A stretch of DNA of 64,000 bases from Stenopsyche tienmushanensis. Taxonomy: Eukaryota; Arthropoda; Insecta; Trichoptera; Stenopsychidae. Positions 60,718 through 64,000 of this stretch are shown one piece after another. The stretch spans positions 434,001-498,000 of the forward strand of contig WACJ01000106.1 of assembly GCA_008973525.1 (NCBI GenBank). Reading direction: 5' to 3'. Within the stretch, counting starts at the first letter, position 1; each line of letters starts with the position of its first letter. Below the pieces are notes generated by a model. The model did not search any database, was not told the origin of the DNA, and saw nothing but the letters and a program-made list of their open reading frames with translations. Position numbers and translations under genes: made by a program.

Positions 60718-62459
60718 ATGCCAAAACGCCTTGATAAGAATAGCGTCTTGGGTGAGGAGTTTAATAAAAGAGAAAAAAAGAGTCGCATAGACAACCTGAA
60801 AGAAGATCCTCCATGTGAAGAGGTACATTTTTCAGAAATATGGCACTAATAAAACGAACGCAGAATGAAATTAACCGATTATTTCTGTTTTTTCAAGGTA
60901 TGTATCAACGTTAAGTCGTCGCCTAAGGATGTCCATTCAGAAAGGGAGGTTGTTTATGAAATGGATGATGTTTCTAAGATAATGAAGAATGAACCTGCTT
61001 CATCAGATGAAGTCGATAATGTTGTTAAAGTTATGAAGAATGAACTTGTCTCATCAGATGAAAAGGTATTACCCGATGAGGTCCATCCAGATATTGAAGT
61101 TGTTTATGAAATCTATAATATTGCTAAAATGATGAAAGACGAACCTGTTTTTTCGGATGAAATTGCCTTCGAGAATAATTCGGATGCTAATAAACACCCA
61201 GTCAAATGACGAATTTTCACGCGAAGAGATATGTCTTTTTCATAATGCTTCATAGGGCAATGGCTGATGGAATTCTTACGGATCCTATTGCCACCAAAAG
61301 GGGGGCTAGAAACTCGGCAATTCGACGCAGATCAAATTCTGTAGTCGTATTTGGGTATGTCAGCCGAGAGAGAGGCGCTCCTGTGCCGTATCAGAGGTCC
61401 TTTTTTTGGACCTCTTGGCCACGGGGACTTGGTGGCCAGCCCCGGTGCCTTTTCGGCGCTCAAGGCTTAGGCTCTGCCATAGTTTCGGAATGTGCCTTGG
61501 ACGAATACTATTTTCAGTATCCGATAGTTTTTCTGTTCCTTTTAGGTGAATATTAACAAAGAAAATGATCTTTGTATAAAGTGGCACAAATATTTGTCAC
61601 TATATTGTTTGATCAATCCATAAAATTAATCTTTCGATACTTTATGATCTGCTTACACGTATGCATAAAATTTTGTCAGCTGACGCGTATAAAAGCTGGG
61701 TTTTAATTACATAAGGACGTTGTCAGACTGTGGAATATTTATTACGCACATCCTTTATGCATTTTTCACTTGAAATTAAATTCATAATCTATAAAATATC
61801 AAACAGAGTTGAGACGCATGAGTGAGATCCTAATAAGCTTATCAATACAAACGGCAAAGTAGATTTATCAACTCTTTTGAAGGCATTTGGGTTTTTAAAC
61901 CCACGTAATAAAAATTTCCACCCAATATAAGGGTCAAATAGTCTTTGAATACTTTAAATCCAGTCATGTATTTAGCTTCGCATTTTACCGCGTTGTCATT
62001 GTACTGTTTATTCTTATTTGTTTTATGTTTGTATAAATTGTAAGCATATTTGTTACGTATGTATTTAGAAATACTGTATTTTCGTTACGTATTTATTGAA
62101 TCATTTTAAATATAATCGTCCTTTTTTTATAGGAAAAAATGTCACCGAACCGTTCTTTGAATTTGGAAATTAATAATACTGATAAAAATAAAAAGGGAAG
62201 CCGAAAATCTGCCACTGCGAAAAGAAAATCCACAAATCTACTATCACGAATAGGAGTCAATACTCATTTTATTGGTATTCCGCCCTCATCGACTGGAATA
62301 AAGCCCGGAACTTCAACGACGTATTATAAGAGAAGAAGATGCATCGTTTGTTCCGCTAATAAAATAAGATCAAATACAAAATATGTTTGTATACAGTGCG
62401 ATGTACCACTCTGTGTAGAGCCATGTTTCCAAATTTATCACACACAAGTGAATTTTTAA
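60718..62459 (+). CDS. Paralogue of the Tigger-like gene whose transposase is replaced by a piggyBac-style Cys-rich tail
   Basis: Exons 60718-60822 (MPKRLDKNSV..NLKEDPPCEE), 60898-61065 or, if unspliced, to a stop at 61209, and 62133-62459. The phase-0 donor GTATTA at 61066 allows an in-frame product of about 199 residues. Exon 2 repeats EVVYEMDDVSKIMKNEPASS like its neighbour's VVYEIDNIAKSMKNEPASSD. The last exon opens EKMSPNRSLNLEI..DKNKKGSRKSAT, matching EKMPPKHSLNLEI..DKNKKRSRKS of the 54788 exon. Then it changes to NLLSRIGVNTHFIGIPPSST and RRCIVCSANK..YVCIQCDVPLCVEPCFQIYHT, the C-terminal zinc-binding domain of piggyBac proteins. Intron and promoter sequences also match the gene at 53487, so it is a segmental tandem duplicate. 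Expression unknown. Confidence 0.7.
61330..61515 (+). repeat. Diverged family S-like repeat in the intron of the paralogue
   Basis: Aligns as GTATGTCAGCCGAGAGAGAG, GCGCTCCTGTGCCGTATCAG and an 8-pair hairpin AGAGGTCCTTTTTTTGGACCTCT (arms AGAGGTCC and GGACCTCT) where common copies have GGTCCG..CGGACC. GC-rich flanks GGCCAGCCCCGGTGCC. Confidence 0.5.
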
Positions 62460-62589
62460 AATAATGTATATAAAGTATATTTTAATAGGTTTAAAAATAT
62501 TTTTCAAATATCTATAAACGTGTTTCTTTTTTAAATTTACATAAACAATCAATTTTGATGGTCTGCATTCAATGGCAAAGAGAGAGTTT

Positions 62590-62700
62590 GTAATAATTTT
62601 GTAGGCATGTTCAGGAATGGCCTCCGATCGCGAGGCGCTCATTTGTCATATCAGCGTTCTGAAAAGCGGACCGATTGGACACACAGATCTTGTATTTTAA
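62590..62700 (+). repeat. Family S repeat, core only
   Basis: GGCCTCCGATCGCGAGGCGC, core GTTCTGAAAAGCGGACCG and ACACACAGATCTTGTA. The left arm of the hairpin is broken. Confidence 0.7.
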
Positions 62701-63495
62701 AATTTTAAAGCCAAATGACTGATTCAGTAGTTTGTTCTTCATCCGTAGAACATCCCTATTCCTATGAAATCCTGACATAAGCCGCAGTTTACCAGCGCCG
62801 TCCTCGCGATCTAAATTAACGTTTCGTTTGGACCCGGGTTCCACGATCCGGATAACGTGGCATCAATTTTTGATCGTTAAAGGGAGCCGTTTTTTTTCCT
62901 GTTCGGATCTTGGACCCGATCCTAAGGGTTGCAGGACGAACAGACTGCTTATTCTTTTTGAGGAGTCTTGCGGACTGGTCGTGTTTATTTTGCGCTACGT
63001 TCACATCTGGAAGCCTTTGCCTCTTGATCGCCGCCGTATCGCAAATGGTAAATAAACTTTAAGTATTAAACGTTCATAATGTTTTAATTGTTTCCTTTTT
63101 AGGATTCCTCCTTTTCGGTGTCGTCGGATGAGCGGTCTTAGATTAAAAAAATCGCCCCCTCTGCGAAGGTAAAATATGGATTTCCGTCGCATATGCTGCG
63201 AGTTTAGTTCGGGGCTGCGGAGCCTCATCGATGAGAGGCGCACGAGCGCGTCCAGCCCTCGGATTACTCCGCGACTCGAAACGCCCCTCGTGGTAGACTG
63301 CTTAAGGCAGCCGCGACGAAGATTGCGGGCCGACGACTGGAGACGACGAGGGGTCAAACGCAACAATAATAAAATGACTTTTGTAACTATATATTGGAGA
63401 AACATTTTGTTGGAAACATAGTGCAAAAAACATATAAAAGGCGAAAGTTTTCAGAAGATTGTGACAATAAAGATGTTTTATTGATGCCATAACGT
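62701..63495. other. No gene identified
   Basis: 62800-63420 is comparatively GC-rich. A minus-strand frame at 63426-63001 (141 codons, Arg-rich) and an overlapping plus-strand frame are both open, which argues for composition rather than coding. A link to a TE is possible but unsupported. Confidence 0.35.
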
Positions 63496-63499
63496 CTTG

Positions 63500-63960
63500 G
63501 TTCATGCAGAGCCGTAGTAAGGGTATGAAGCGCCCGTGGCAAGTATTTGACTTCCTTCCCACCCCTCCCGAAAATCTAATTTATTTTTTAAATTTAACTA
63601 ATACTATTATAAATGCAATATAATAAATACTATTATAATGTATGTTTTAAAATAACATACAAAGATAGTCTCAGATGTATCCAACCTAATGTATAGATGG
63701 CGGTTACTGTTTTTAAAAGAATATTATAGAAAGTATCCAGACGCTGCGTTGCTTCCGTGATCGTACAGATCATATAAAATGCAGCCAAAAACCCTTAACC
63801 GGTGGCCACAAGGTTTGTATGTCTAATCGGTCCGCTTTTCGGACTGCTGATATGACAAATGAGCGCCTCGCGATCGGATGCCATACCTGAACATGTCCAC
63901 AGAATGACTACAAACTCTCATTATGAAGTTGTCTGAAGAAGACAGATTGGGTAGTCGGCC
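63500..63960 (-). repeat. Family S repeat, long copy
   Basis: Reverse copy with tail (ACATTATAATAG inverted at about 63629-63640), CGCTTCCGTGATCGTACAG reversed flank, hairpin AGTCCGAAAAGCGGACC with one mismatch, GCCATACCTGAACATGTCCA and a CTGTCTTCTTCAGACAACTT (minus) left part. Confidence 0.75.
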
Positions 63961-64000
63961 CAATGTTTTAAGCGACAACGAAAAAAAGTGGGATTAGGCA

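Noticed and set aside
61066..61209. Premature stop at 61207-61209 as proof that the paralogue is dead
   Set aside because: A phase-0 donor at 61066 allows the stop to be spliced out and joins the next exon in frame.

Overview
The window is AT-rich animal DNA, almost certainly from an insect: genes have short exons with GT-AG introns and phase-conserved junctions, and the intergenic and intronic DNA is packed with mariner/Tc1, hAT, piggyBac, pogo/Tigger, Helitron-like and Jockey-type remnants. I cannot name the order or species. Coordinates of exons below were read by eye from splice signals and phase.

Layout. (1) 31-2534, minus strand: SPCS2, the signal peptidase complex subunit 2, in five exons; two single-base problems interrupt the frame. 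(2) 2535-3070 is a likely divergent promoter. (3) 3070-15807 is a long repeat-filled stretch, probably the first intron of the next gene. (4) 15818-20110, plus strand: the FAD-linked mitochondrial glycerol-3-phosphate dehydrogenase, complete at 724 residues, with two alternative 99-base exons for its second EF-hand. (5) 20300-33500 holds no recognisable host gene, only layered transposon debris. (6) 33540-34170 is an abrupt GC/CpG-rich island that seems to hold the promoter and first coding exon of (7) an Sp1-4 type zinc-finger transcription factor (33869-48824, plus), complete at about 924 residues with a 45-residue polyglutamine tract. (8) 50100-50650 is a broken reverse transcriptase. (9) 50912-62459 is a cluster of transposase-derived genes.

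The most interesting region is 50.9-62.5 kb. It holds a 577-codon piggyBac-type ORF (minus) whose second catalytic Asp is Asn; a five-part pogo/Tigger-like gene with its own acidic host-like N-terminal exons and one frameshift; a second piggyBac-type ORF (575 codons) whose first catalytic Asp is Gly, which has no usable ATG near its start and can be spliced in frame to an upstream exon that copies the Sp gene's Btd-box (CTCPDC) exon; and a tandem duplicate of the Tigger-like gene that has swapped the transposase for a piggyBac-style cysteine-rich tail. Together these look like transposases being captured or exapted as DNA-binding proteins, with repeated exon shuffling between Sp, Tigger and piggyBac modules.

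A second theme is an unclassified interspersed repeat (called family S here), with about 22 copies in 64 kb, built round a short hairpin (GGTCCG-AAAAG-CGGACC) whose inner base pair is G-C, G-T or A-T in different copies.
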